Source: Histoplasma ohiense (taxonomy: Eukaryota > Ascomycota > Eurotiomycetes > Onygenales > Ajellomycetaceae). Taken from it: DNA of 64,000 bases. The stretch is from positions 4,960,001 to 5,024,000 of the forward strand of contig JAEVHH010000004.1 in assembly GCA_017607445.1 (NCBI GenBank). Reading direction: 5' to 3'. Shown piece by piece: positions 1 through 11,532 of the stretch. The position numbers and the translations under genes are program-made. The notes beneath the pieces are model-generated. The model had not been told where the DNA came from. It saw only the letters and a program-made list of their open reading frames with translations, and did no database searches. Within the stretch, counting starts at the first letter, position 1; the number at the start of each line of letters is the position of its first letter.

Positions 1-245
1 GCAGGGAATAATGTTTCTGCGGAGTGACCATTGCAGCGACAAGGCACTCTGGCAATCTTGTCACTTTACCACAAATGAGCGTCGGCGGTACCTGATGAAA
101 GTACTTTTCTCGATCCAGGAGTAGACACATGGAGTATGAGAATAAAGAGTGATAAAAATCAGCTCTTGTTGTTCCGTAAACTCAAATTCTACACTTATTT
201 TTTCACTGCTTTTTATCTCTTCTCTCTTCTCTCTCTTTATTATAG
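1..245. other. left flank of the AT-rich block, no gene seen
   Basis: Base composition here is closer to normal and CpGs are present (for example near 89-95), unlike the block to the right. Only short overlapping open frames with no recognisable domain are seen. The part next to the repeat arm is pyrimidine-rich (about 190-240). Confidence 0.5.
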
Positions 246-478
246 ACAAGCCGCAATCGCTCGCTTGCGCTCGCTTATCCAGCTTGAAAACGCGCTGTTT
301 AATCCCTCGGGCAAATGTAATGAGATATCCAACAGCTGCATGTGACTTGTATACATGAATTCCATATAATCTACAGCTGTCAATAGAGAACAATCATATA
401 GATGAAAAAGATGAATAATATCATAGTAATGTTGTAGAGTTAATATAGAAGTGCTAATTGAGGTGTAATTAAATGTCA
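246..478 (+). repeat. left arm of long inverted repeat
   Basis: Starts ACAAGCC and includes the GC-rich run CGCTCGCTTGCGCTCGC. Read inward, it matches the reverse complement of 11533-11808: the shared blocks include GAGTTAATATAGAAG and TAATCTACAGCTGT. Differences are mostly transitions and small indels, as expected after RIP-like decay. Long arms of this kind occur in MULE-type and some large DNA transposons, but no transposase was recognised. Confidence 0.75.
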
Positions 479-479
479 G

Positions 480-1895
480 ACAGTTTATGTAGAGAATGTA
501 GTGATTACAATCAAATAGTAAGAATTTGAAATATGATAATTTACATCTATCAATCTCTGAAACATCTGTAATACAAGTCAAAATGGCTGAATATAAGTAG
601 AGAATCATCAAAAAATGAAGAGAAATGACTCAGAAATGATGAAATTACAGTTAACAATAGTACAGAGCAAGTTCAGCAAGCTCAGCAAGCTCAGCAGATT
701 CTGAAAACTCAGCAGCTCATATTATTCATCAATTCATTTCTACTTCATTTTCAGCAGTTTCAGCAGCTCATCAGCTCATTTGCATTCATTTCTCAGCAGT
801 CACATCAGCAGTCTGTTAATATATGAATATCAGAATATAAACTACAGCTGCTGATGAAACAAATCATCAAAAATAACAGCAGAGTTATTGCACAGCTGTG
901 AGAGATGAGATTCAAAAGAGATATAGTACTATATAAAAAAAATTTCAAATCTCAGCTAAAAAAACAACAAATATAGAATCAGTATTTACTCACAGTCATG
1001 ATATCAAAGTCAACTCATTATACAATTCATATAAAAAGAATCACAGTCTATTTATTGAATATATTATAATCTTCAATATATTGAAGAGAGTTTGTGTGAA
1101 TTATTACTATAATTTACTAAGTAAATACTGCAGTTTATAATCTGATAAATAATGAATTGTCTCTATAGCATGTAAATACATTAGCAAAATGTATATGAAA
1201 AATATATATACTGATATGAAAATAACAGAGAATCAGCAGTTTATTGATTCTGTTAATACAATCACTACTGACTCTGCAGCTGTAGAGAAGAATGAGAAGA
1301 GAAAAGAAAAAAGAAAAAAGTAGATTATCAGTATAAAACTGAATCAAATAACTGAGCTATTCAATTCAGTTAAAAAAAACAAATATTATTTATAACTCTG
1401 AAGAATGAAAAGATGAATAATGAGATGAATAATAATGAAGCTATAAAACTGAAATTATTACAGCTATAAACAGAGATATACTGACTTTGTAATATGAAAA
1501 ATGAAATGAAACAGTTGTGTAGAGAGCAGAATGAGATTATAAATCTATTGCAGATAATTCAACTCAAACAACAAAACATTTTTATAGATATTATAACTCT
1601 GATTAAAAAATTTGAAAAATAGAAAATGATGTGAATGAGCTGTATGAGTTATATAAAATATGAAATAAACTCAGTGAGATGTTATTGCTTTTTTCTTTTT
1701 TTTAATAATTAGTATTAATTTTTGCAATGACAGTTTTTTACATATTTAAAGATCTCTATTTTAACATCTGAAGATGATATTCTATAGACAAAGAAGAAAA
1801 AACAGTAGTAGTAGAAGAATTAATTAAGAAATTATAGAATTTCTAAATATATCTCATTTAATATATATTTCTCATCATTCTTATTCAGCAGAACA
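480..1895. other. AT-rich degraded sequence, no intact gene
   Basis: Dense stops in all frames and essentially no CpG. A run of CAGCAAGCT-like and CAGCAGCTCA-like units lies at about 668-800. Forward-strand stretches near 900-1130 and 1400-1660 keep Lys/Glu/Gln-rich coding texture with TGA and TAG interruptions, so a decayed ORF of the outer element may be present. I could not assign it to a family. Confidence 0.5.
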
Positions 1896-1899
1896 GTCA

Positions 1900-2372
1900 A
1901 CTGACTGATATCTATAGTTTAAAAAAGTATAATATACAGCTGACTATATAAAAATACAGAGTTTCTGAGATTAATATCAACTGTAGAAAAAGACTGTCTC
2001 TGAAATTTGTTGATTGTTATTGCAAAATATAAATGAATTGAAAACTGATGATGAGTTATATTGAATGAAATCTCAATAGATTAAGTATATAGATCAATCT
2101 GTGACAATATATAAATTGATTTTTTATATATATTAAATATAATTTTCATCTCAAGTAAATGAATTGTCATTCACTGAACAATCATTCTTGTGCTGTTGCA
2201 GAGCCCTTCAGATGATCAGAGATTATACAGAAATATAACAGAAATATTTATTTTCAATCTCAATATAAATAATAACAGAGTTGAATAGTTAATAATAGTT
2301 AGATATTTATAAAAGAACTCTTCACAGCTAAGAGCTAGATCATCTATATAAGTTATATCTATAGTATAGATT
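1900..2372 (-). pseudogene. Helitron-type PIF1-like helicase remnant
   Basis: Translating the minus strand gives the C-terminal signature of PIF1-like helicases of Helitrons. A segment like RLK..I.V.FL.NL precedes GLCNSTR (2195-2206 encodes GLCN), followed by a degenerate match to the 'FAMTINKSQGQS' helicase motif (seen as FAITINKFQRQS) and a 'QLYVALSR'-like end (seen as SQLYIIL, about 1928-1945). Stops replace expected residues at several points, so the gene is dead. The upstream part is cut by the LINE at about 2370, and a weak continuation may exist at about 10895-10945. The family assignment rests on motif order. I recognised no Rep (HUH) domain. Confidence 0.65.
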
Positions 2373-2545
2373 ATTATTATTATTATTATTATTCTTCAAT
2401 TATAGATGCATACAGTCAGTGACTATGATATCTATCTGAAACACTTCAGAATTTTTCAACTTAAGAATAATTTAATATACAAAGACAATTTAAAACATGT
2501 ATTATCAGAATTTCAGCTCAGAATCAAACAACTATTTAAACTGTT
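2370..2545 (-). mobile_element. 3' end of the Tad1-like LINE, with AAT tail
   Basis: On the minus strand this piece continues the LINE reading frame across the LTR-element insertion: the codons for Leu-Ile before the insertion join directly to Glu-Gln-Phe-Lys after it. It then runs through about 150 bases of untranslated 3' sequence into about eight AAT units (forward strand ATT, 2370-2393). The last 40 bases before the tail (2391-2430) align without gaps to the end of the SINE at 10472-10511. Confidence 0.7.
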
Positions 2546-2550
2546 CAATC

Positions 2551-3147
2551 TGTGACGGGTTAGCATCTGTTAGTAATTAACTTATGCAATCAACTCCTCT
2601 TCTGCACCCACTTGTTTCTGGCCATTGTGATCTTGTGTAACCCTCAATATTCTTCTGCTCTGTGCTCTGCACTCATGTAGTTTCTAATGATTCTTCTGTA
2701 TAGCTCTTAATGTTCTTCTGCTCTGTGCTCTGTATTTGTATAGTCTCTAACAATTCTTCTGCATAGTTTCTTACATTTCCTCACTCTGTGTTCTGCATTT
2801 GTATAGTCTCTAATAATTCTTCTGCATAGCTTCTTATATTCTTTCACTCTGTGTTCTGCACTCATATAGTCTCTAACAATTCTTTCATATAGCTCTCAAT
2901 GATTTCTCCATTTCATGTTTCACATTTGTGTAACTTCTAACAATTCTTACATATATCTTTTAATGTTCTTCTGCTCTGTGCTTCACTGTGAAGTGGTTTC
3001 TGATATTCTTTTACTCTGAATTTTTCTCTATAAGAATCTTCTTTATACAATCTTTTCTTCTGATTTCTTTTCTCTTTCTTTTCTTAATCAATTCATAATC
3101 TGTAATTAGAATAGTATCAAATTGTTAATTGAAGTACATCTGTTACA
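2551..3147 (+). repeat. 5' LTR of the chromovirus
   Basis: 597 bases, TGTGAC...GTTACA. It contains several diverged copies of a roughly 75-base unit with the core TCTAACAATTCTTC and CTCTGTGTTCTGCA. It matches 8147-8743 over its full length. Differences are mainly C/T and G/A transitions, which points to mutation after insertion. Confidence 0.9.
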
Positions 3148-3509
3148 TTACAAATTGATTCTTCTGTGTTTAAGATCTGAGTGTCTTGTTATTAGTTTTT
3201 ATATCTGAGTGTGTTGTTATCAGTTCTTACACTCAAGTGCATTGTTTACAGACTCAAGTGTCTAGTTGTTACAAGAGATCTCTTGTGAGCTCAAGTGTTC
3301 TTATCATTAGTTATATAGACTGTTGTGTCTAAGTGTCTGAAACACAATTGACTGTGTTCTATAAGATCTGAGTGTCTATGAACTGTAATGCTGTGAATAG
3401 TGTTCATGAAGAAGCTTGATCAAGCTTAGTACTGCAACACTGTGAATAGTGTCTGTGAGAGAACTGAGTATTCCTTTTCTTTTTTTTATTATTATATGTT
3501 CTTAGATAT

Positions 3510-6500
3510 TGAAATGAACTATGAGCAATTCTACAAACATCCATCACATCTGAATGCAGTGGATGATAACTTAGATCTATGAAGCATTCTTCAGCAGCAG
3601 ATGCTACAGATGACTGAATTGCAACAACAACTTGCTGAGATGAGCACTTTCACATTCACTGTTTCTTCTATGTCTGTATCTCATGAAAAGTTCTCAAGAG
3701 AGAAGCTTTCAATTCTTGACAAATACAAGAAAAATCTAGCACTCTATCTTGTGTGAAAGTTAAAAGTGAACATCAAATTAGACATCAATGAACAAGCAAT
3801 AGACTCACTATTCAATCAGATGTGGTATATTCATAGCAGATTGAATGATGATGTGTTAGCAAAATTTCAATTCTGAATGAGTTATTGTCAGAATCATCAG
3901 TGTATATCAGAGCTAGTCTTTCAACAACTCAACTCCCTCTTTCTCAATTCTATGCTTCAAGTCAAGACATTGAACTGGCTAAATCAGACTTGTCAGATGA
4001 ATGTTGCATTGACAACTTATCTTTCTGAATTTGATTGCAAGCTTCTAGAAGCAGATGGACAAGACTGAGATGATGCTGTCAAGATCAATATATTGTTCAA
4101 AAACTTGAACTTTCAATTACATAACTGAAGTGTAGAGTGTCTGAAGTTTTTAACATACAGTGAATTCTGTACTGATCTTCATCTGTTGAACAACAATCTG
4201 TCTCAGTTCCATGCACTTCAGAATTGTAGAGGATTTCATCAAACAAATATATATACTCTGAACTGCTCTGCAGTGCCCCCCACCTCTGAATCAGAATCAA
4301 TGAACTGAGTTCCACACATAAATGCAAGTTGCCTGAGAGTTCTCAATATCTCAGAGAAGAACATCATCAACTGAATTGTCAGAGAAGTCTGCATACACTG
4401 CAACAAGTCAGAGCACTTTGCAAACCAATGTTCAAATATGATTGCTTCAAGTAAACCCCTCACATGCATGAACACTGTGTTGTCTGTGGATAGACAAGAA
4501 CAGGGAAAAGATGAGCTCTTGCTTTAAAACATGAATGAGAGCTCAAGGAGCAAAAAGCTAGCTGAAGATTCAAGCAGAAGATGCAAGTGAACACAATCAT
4601 GATCTCTGTCATTGTAAATAGCTTAGTCAATATATGAGCAATGATAGACAGTGGTTTTCTTCACTATGCTCTTATAGACACTCAGCTGGTTGAGAAGTAT
4701 AAGCTTCAGCATATTCTCTTTTTCAAATCATATAAGCTCAGTGAATTTGACAGCCTCAGAGGATCTGCCTTCTACAACATGATAAGATTTAATGTCAATA
4801 TAGAAGAACACAAGAAAAAGAATGTATACATATACAAAATACAAAATCTTGAGTATGATCTAATGCTTGATCTATCATGACTCACAGAATTTGAAACCTT
4901 GTTGAATGCATGCAACTGCTGTCTTATTTTCTCAGAAGATGACTGTGTTTATAAGAAGAATGTTGATAGAACTGCTGATCTCACTCAGATATCAGTGAAA
5001 GTGTACAAACTACTAATCTGTCAAGTGTATGAGAAGAAGAACATCCAAGTGTTTGCTGCTAGCATGATGAATATCAAGAAAGTGTTAGAAAAGTTAGAAC
5101 TCAAAAATCTCAAGAAATTGTGCAAGAAACTATCTGAATTGTACAAAGACTTCACAGATGTGTTTGATGAGAAAGAAGCTGAAAAACTTCCCTCTCACTG
5201 AAAACTCAGTATAGATTATATGATCAAGCTCATTAAGAAAGATGATAAGAATCTGCAACTGCTCTGAAGTTCTCTCTACAGCATGTTGCACAACAAGCTT
5301 CTTGTTCTATGAAAAACACTCAATGAATTACTAGACAAAGACTTTATTTGTGTTAGCAACTCATTCACTGCAGCATCTGTACTGTTTATGAAGAAATCAG
5401 AAGAAGACTTACAATTCTGTGTTGACTATTGAGAACTCAACAAGATTACACAGAAGAATCAATACTTTCTCTCACTCATCAATGAAACACTTGAATAGAT
5501 AGAAAAAGCAAAATGATTTACAAAACTTGACATCTCTGCAGCCTTCTACAAGATAAGAATTAATGAAGGTGATGAATGGCTAACTGTCTTTTGTACATAT
5601 TATGGATTATATGAATGAACAGTGACTCTCTTTGAATTAGTGAATGCTCTGAGTATGTTTCAGAAATACATTAACTGAGCTCTACAAGATCTGCTCAATG
5701 AGATCACCTCAGTATATATGAATGATATCTTGATCTTCACTGATGAATCACTCACTGAGCACTGTAAATATGTATGACAAGTGCTTGATCATCTATAAAA
5801 AGCTGAACTGCAAGTGGACATTGACAAATGTGACTTTGAGATCAAGTCTACAATCTATCTAGAATTCATCATCAAAGCTGAAAAAGATGTATGCATGGAT
5901 TCTAAGAAGATGAAAGCAATCCTCAACTGAGAGGCATCAGTCTCAGTAAAAGAAACTAGAAGCTTTCTAGAATTCATCAACTTCTATCAAAGATTCATCA
6001 AAGACTTCTCTGATATCATACAATCACTGATGAATCTGATCTGAAAAGATGCTGTATTTCAATGGACTGACAAAGCAGATGCAGCATTCAAAAAACTGAA
6101 GTGTATGTTCACAAACACTCTGATGCTGCAATCATTCAATTTAGATAAGCATATGATTCTTGAAACAGACATCTTGAGTTATGTAGTAGATGGAGCACTA
6201 ATGCAATATGATAATGAAGATGTTCTACAATCTTGTGTCTTTATCTTAAAAAAAATGTCACTCACTGAATGCAACTATGAGATCTATGACAAGAAGCTTC
6301 TAGTGATTATACAATGTCTCAAGAAATGAAAGTTCAAACTTATGAGTATTGAGAAGTTTGAGATTGTTATCAATCATAAGAACTTAGAATACTTCACAAT
6401 CATTTGTAAGCTTACTGAGAGGCATATGCATTGATCATTGTTTCTTAGCTGTTTTTCATTCACAATTTGTTATTGATCTGGAGTAGAGAACACTCTTGTG

Positions 6501-8143
6501 GATGCTCTGTTCTGCTGAGAATAAGATATATCATCTGATGACTTAGATGACAGATGGAAACACTGAGAGCATCAGTTAATCAATCTCATGATCATAGAAA
6601 GTTCTATACAATCAGACAAACTCTGCATACATATCAATCAGTTCCAAGCTCAAGAACTCTCACTCAAAGAACAATGAAGACTAGCAGCAGAAGCAGATGA
6701 ATTCTGATAGCAAGTCATCAAAGTCATACAAAGTAAAGCATCTCAATTCTCTGCAGATGTATACTCAAGAACAGATATCTCAGCATGTTTGATTGATGAT
6801 GACAACTGCTTATACTTTTGAGATAGATGATGAGTCTCTGATTCAGAATCTCTATAAACACAGATCATGCAAGAAATTCATGATTCACTGATGACTGAGC
6901 ACTCAGAATGTGAAATCATATACAATATCATTGTCTGAGAATTCTACTGATCAGATATGTCAAAAGATATACATCAGTTTGTACACAACTGTGATTGCTG
7001 CAGCTCAGTGACAGTATGATATGAACACTGAAAAGAGATGCTGAAGCTTCTATCTGTTTTCAATCAAATTTGATGTGATATAGCTATTGATTTTGCAGTT
7101 TTCTTATCTGAAAACAGAGATTCTACAAACATTCTAGTCATTGTCAATCAACTCAGCAAGAGTGTAATACTACAGCTCTGTGACAAGATGAACATCAAAG
7201 TAATTGCAGATGTCTTTGTCAGAAGTCTGTTCTATTGTATACATAGTCTGTCTTCATTCATTGTGTCAGATAGAGACAGTCAATTCATCAGCACACTCTG
7301 AGCCCACATATGCCAATTATTAAGAATTGAATGAAAGTTATCAACAGCATACCACTCAGAGACTGATGAAGCTACTGAGAGAATGATACAAACAGTAAAG
7401 AACATTCTCTGTAAGTTCTGCAATTACACATAAGACAACTGAAGCAATCTGCTGCCACACACTGAGATTGTGATTAACAGTTGAGATTCTGCTACAACAG
7501 ATATAAACTCATTTTTTCTTCTATATGAATACAATTTAGAGGTTCTGAACTTCTCTGAGACTCTCTGAGAAACCACACATGTCTGCAGTCTTATACAGAC
7601 AGCAGAGAACATCATGAGCAAGCTGAAGAAAGCTCATGAATGAGCAGAAGCTTCAATGATCAGTGTTCAGCAAAATTATAAGAATTAAATGAACATCAGA
7701 AGAAGTTCTGCAATCTGATATTATATAGAAAACAAAATCTGATTGAATCTCAAGAACATAAGAACAGACCATCTCTCACATACACTAGATTATCATTATA
7801 TCAAGTATACAGTGAAGAAAGTGCTAGACACATATGATTATCAACTCAACATCTCATCTGACATTCACAATATTTTTCATATGAATCTGCTTCAACTCAC
7901 AGCTGAGAATCCATTCCTCTCACAGAGAATCTTCAATTGACAGCCACTCATCATTGTAGAAGAAGACAATGAACTCAAGTGAGAAATTGAAGCAATTTTT
8001 GATGATAGAATCAACCATCACTGTCATGAATATCTCATCAAATGGATAGAATACAATTATCTGATCTGGGAATCTGTGTCTGTCTTGGAGAACACTGTCA
8101 CTCTCAACATCTACAAGTTCTCACTCATCTCAGTAAAGGGGGA
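3510..8143 (+). pseudogene. gag-pol remnant of the chromovirus
   Basis: Gag-like sequence covers roughly 3510-4100. An aspartic-protease DSG motif is at about 4641-4655 (residues IDSG). Reverse transcriptase spans about 5200-5790 with the recognisable VDY..LNKIT and Y-x-D-D regions. The active-site tetrad reads YMND (5715-5726), so the first catalytic Asp is changed to Asn by a G-to-A change. RNase H lies at about 6090-6450, integrase at about 6690-7640 (with SDRDSQF at about 7264-7284), and a chromodomain with YLIKW and WESV at about 7980-8125. In-frame TGA codons often stand where Arg is expected (CGA to TGA). No functional product can be made. Confidence 0.85.
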
Positions 8144-8146
8144 TAA
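8135..8146 (+). other. polypurine tract of the chromovirus
   Basis: AAAGGGGGATAA immediately precedes the 3' LTR and is the expected plus-strand priming site. Its five G residues are intact in an otherwise C/G-depleted element, consistent with CpG rather than CpC being the mutated context. Confidence 0.75.
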
Positions 8147-8743
8147 TGTGACAGATTAGCATCTGTTAGTAATTAACTTATGCAATCAACTTCTCTTCTG
8201 CATCTGCTCATTTCTGATCATTGTGATCTTGTATAATTCTTGATGTTCTTCCATTCTGTGCTCTGCACTTGTATAGTTTCTAACAATTCTTTCATGTAGC
8301 TCTTAATGTTCTTCTGCTCTGTGCTTTGCATTTATGTAGTCTCTAACAATTCTTCTGTGTAGCTTCTTACATTTTTCTGCTCTGTGTTCTGCACTTGTGT
8401 AGTCTCTAACAATTCTTTCATGTAGCTTCTTACATTCTCTCACTCTGTATTCTGTGCTTATGTAGTCTCTAACAATTCTTCTGTATAGCTCTCAATGATT
8501 TCTCTGCCCCACATTCTGTACTTGTGTAACTTCTAACAATTCTTACACATATCTCTTAATATTCTTCCACTCTGCACTCCACTGTGGAGTGGCTTCTGAT
8601 ATTCTTTCACTCTGAACTTTCTTCTATAAGAACTCTCTTTGTACAATTTTTTCTTCTGATTTCTTTTCTCTTTCTTTTCTTAATCAATTTGTAATCTGTA
8701 ATTAGGATAGTACCAAATCGTTAATTGAAGTACACCCGTTACA
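8147..8743 (+). repeat. 3' LTR of the chromovirus
   Basis: 597 bases, the same length as the 5' LTR, ending GTTACA and followed by the target duplication CAATC. It keeps a few CpGs near its end (8719-8738) that are lost in the 5' copy. Confidence 0.9.
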
Positions 8744-10120
8744 CAATCAAAGAAATCAAAATTCAAAAAGTTTCTGTATTGAATAATAGATTCAAATTTA
8801 ATTGTTTCAATTCAATCTTTTTTCTCAGTTTCAATCTCAATTCTGAATACTTTGCACAAAGTAACAGAAGATGCTCTGAATTTTCATATAACTGACAATC
8901 TAAATATAGACTATTTAAATCATCTCTAAACTTTGTTAAATATGATTTCAAGTAATTATGTTCAAGCTTTAACTGCATTATTGTAGCAAAAAGTTTCTTT
9001 TTACACTTTATTGAACAAGTCTTTCACTTTGATTTTGTTTCAAATCTGAAGTAATGCATACTTTTTCTTTGTATAAATCAGATATTTTGTCATTTTTACA
9101 AATATAATTCTTTTATTTTTCTTTTAATAAAAGTCTATATTACAATTCTTTGAAAGTAGACTTCTAATTCAGTTGCTTTTTTTGCAGCTCTATCAGTCAT
9201 TTCATTGTCATATATATCTATATAAACAGACACTCAGTGAAGATGAATAGAACAATTGAATGAGATTTTTCTTTGAATATTTTGAAGACTTTTCAAAATC
9301 AGCTCTAGCATTGATTGTTCACTGCTGATTTTATTACTTTGAAATCTTTTAAACTCTGTTTGACTAGCAGAGAATATTCAAATATACCCAAATCTTTTTC
9401 ATTATTCAATCTTTATTTCAATCAATTTGAAAGCTTTTAAAATTGCAAATAATTCAGCATTAAAAACTTCTGACTCTTTTTCAATTTATCAAGAATCAAG
9501 AATATAGTTTTTATCATTTTCTGAATATACTATTTCAACTTCAAGATTGTCTGTTTTCTCACATTTTAAATCATCAGTGTATATAAGAATTGCTTTATTT
9601 TTCATTTGTTTTAAAAGCTTTAAATATTCTTGAGTCTGATCTTCTTTTGAAAGTTGACTAACATTTAAATCAACAAGATTATCAAGACTTTTTTTTCAAG
9701 AAGAGAGATTTTCAATAGCTATTCTCTCTACATTTAAACTAAAGAAACAGTTTTTAATCATTGAGTAAATTCTAGATAACTAAAATGATATTCTTCTTCT
9801 TTGTAAAGAACTTGAATTTTCAAATAAATCAATTTCATTTCAATCAAGATAAAGTTCTCAATCTAATTCTAATTCATTTGATTCATTTGAAAAAGAACTT
9901 GAAACTCTCTTTCTAATAGAATGATATGAATATAACTTTATAATTCTGAGAGTATACTTCATACAAATTTTATCAAATCTCATTTATAGTAAAGAAATAG
10001 AAACTTTAATTTTTATAGTTTTAATTGAAATAGTTTTGAATACTTTTAGAATCTTTTTTAAAGCTAAGTTTTGAAGTTTTTGAAATCTTTCTATAAAGTG
10101 TTTTTGATCTCTCCATCACA

Positions 10121-10133
10121 TCTGAACTACATA
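10121..10133 (+). repeat. left target-site duplication of the SINE
   Basis: TCTGAACTACATA, repeated exactly at 10526-10538. Removing one copy plus the SINE restores the LINE reading frame. Confidence 0.9.
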
Positions 10134-10525
10134 GTCCCGGTGGCCGAATGGGTAATGCGGCCACCAGGTAGCGCCTTGGCGTGGGGACCCAAGGTTCGTG
10201 GGTTCGAAACCCACAGGGGACAACATTACATCCAGAGCCAACTTCTCAGCTTCTAAAATAATGGGATGTGAACTTGCCAAGTAGGTACCTTCAGGCGGAC
10301 CTACTATCTGATTTAGCTTATTGTTTCTGGGCTGGAAACCTGTATTGCATGTATCAAATCCTGTCTTTCATTAATTTTCCTATGTTCTTGTTATATTCTT
10401 GGCGTTGTTCAACACTAAGCATTCCTCCGGTATAACCAACTCTTGCCTGTATTTAACATCACACAAGGACTCGTCATAAGCGCTGCTTGCATACGAGTAT
10501 AACGGAAGAATAATAATAATAATAA
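10134..10525 (+). mobile_element. SINE with tRNA-derived head and AAT tail
   Basis: A 392-base insertion with an exact 13-base target duplication. The head (10134-10221) looks like a class II tRNA. The A box is TGGCCGAATGGG (10141-10152) and the B box is GGTTCGAAACC (10201-10211). A perfect 5-bp T stem encloses a 7-base loop (10198-10214), a 5-bp anticodon-like stem lies at 10164-10179, and a GTCCC/GGGAC acceptor is present. The anticodon loop is one base short and two acceptor pairs are broken, so it is not a working tRNA gene. The body is unrelated to tRNA and ends in about five AAT units. CpGs are intact, unlike everything around it, so it is the youngest insertion. Pol III transcription and LINE-supplied reverse transcription are inferred from known SINE biology. 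Confidence 0.85.
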
Positions 10526-10538
10526 TCTGAACTACATA
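10526..10538 (+). repeat. right target-site duplication of the SINE
   Basis: TCTGAACTACATA, identical to 10121-10133. Confidence 0.9.
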
Positions 10539-10890
10539 ATCTGAAACAGAGATCACACAGACAATATATAATTATCTCATTGCTTGAAATATCAGATCTT
10601 TTTCAGTATTTGAAAGTTTCAATATACTGTTTAAAATTCTTTCAGCATTTGCAGTTTTTATTTGCATATGAGATTTAAAATTCAATTGAGAATCTAATCA
10701 GACATCAAGCCATCTAACTGAGTTTTTAGATTTAATTGAATGATTTAAAAGTTTAACTTCAGTATCTTTTTCTCTGAAATTTGAATAAAAATAAATTAAT
10801 TCAGTTTTATTCATAAAAATATAATCTGGGATTGATTATAATTTTGAGTTTTGACTGAAATTTAATTTCATTCTGATGATTATATAATAT

Positions 10891-11532
10891 ATATCTAGAT
10901 ATCAATTTAATGATATAATTGATGAAGATATTATCTCTATCTAGTGTAGTAGTGCTATTAGTTTATCTATCAGCTACTGCTGTCAATTTTGCTAAACTAT
11001 CTCTCACTGCTAAGCTATCTATTACTGTTAAGTTATCTATCACTGCTAATCTATCTATCACTGCCAATCTATATATAGTAAATCATGGTTCTATTTGATT
11101 CCATTTTGTAAAATGAAATCAAATGGAATCAAAATTGATAATTTATAACTAAAACATGATTTAGAACTAGAATTATAATATAAATCATATAAAATGACTG
11201 ATTTGATAAACACTATATGAGATTAAAACTAAGATATTTGAGAATGAAACTGAGAAAAAATTTGATTTTGATTTCATATATAATCATATAGTTAGTCTAG
11301 AGATAAATAGATAGATAGTCAGATAATTAGTATTCTCTTTCATTAATAATCAATTCAATATCAAACAGATAAAAATAAAAGCTATCAGTTAATTATAAAT
11401 TAATATTTAAAAAGTTAAATCTTCATATAGATTTGTATATTCAATTATTTCAGTTATTAAAATAAAACAACTTTTGATTTTTTAAAAGTTTTATATAATT
11501 TTTAAAGACTTCATTTTACTCTATTTAATAAT
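10891..11532. other. AT-rich sequence with a short minisatellite
   Basis: No intact frame. At about 10960-11080 there are tandem diverged copies of a roughly 20-base unit with the core CTATCTATCACTGCTAA. The left edge may hold a fragment of the helicase ORF that the LINE interrupts. Confidence 0.5.

Larger units (their letters stand above)
2551..8743 (+). mobile_element. Ty3/gypsy chromovirus LTR retrotransposon, full-length but inactivated
   Basis: Both LTRs are 597 bases and start TGTGAC and end GTTACA. They are flanked by an exact 5-base target duplication, CAATC (2546-2550 and 8744-8748). A polypurine tract, AAAGGGGGATAA (8135-8146), sits directly before the 3' LTR. The order protease, reverse transcriptase, RNase H, integrase, chromodomain identifies a chromovirus of the Ty3/gypsy group. 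Fragments with the protease, RT, RNase H and chromodomain all lie in the same plus frame, so the coding region is broken by nonsense changes rather than indels. The element interrupts the minus-strand LINE. Confidence 0.9.
8749..10890 (-). mobile_element. Tad1-like LINE, 5'-truncated, inactivated
   Basis: Minus-strand translation gives the region after the reverse-transcriptase core of fungal Tad1-like LINEs: KTELIYF (about 10,800), VRWLDV..LDSQLNF (about 10,710) and a DY.VQ block split by the SINE. An RNase H domain follows, beginning IYTDD (about 9,590) and ending with a D.NEMTDRAAKKA-like helix (about 9,210). The terminal Cys/His module has EHLLLLC (8,870-8,890). Stops interrupt the frame. 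The start of the RT domain is missing, as is usual for 5'-truncated LINE copies. The 3' end lies across the LTR element at 2370-2545. Confidence 0.8.

Noticed and set aside
165..245. Extension of the left inverted arm outward beyond 246
   Set aside because: A weak match to sequence right of 11808 (GTTGTT...ACTCAAA) needs unequal gaps of about 20 bases and could be chance.
668..800. CRISPR-like array
   Set aside because: The CAGCAAGCT/CAGCAGCTCA units are irregular low-complexity repeats without spacers, in a eukaryotic genome.
10134..10221. A functional tRNA gene (Leu/Ser type)
   Set aside because: Two acceptor pairs are broken, the anticodon loop is one base short, and the piece is the head of a longer insertion with an AAT tail and target duplication.
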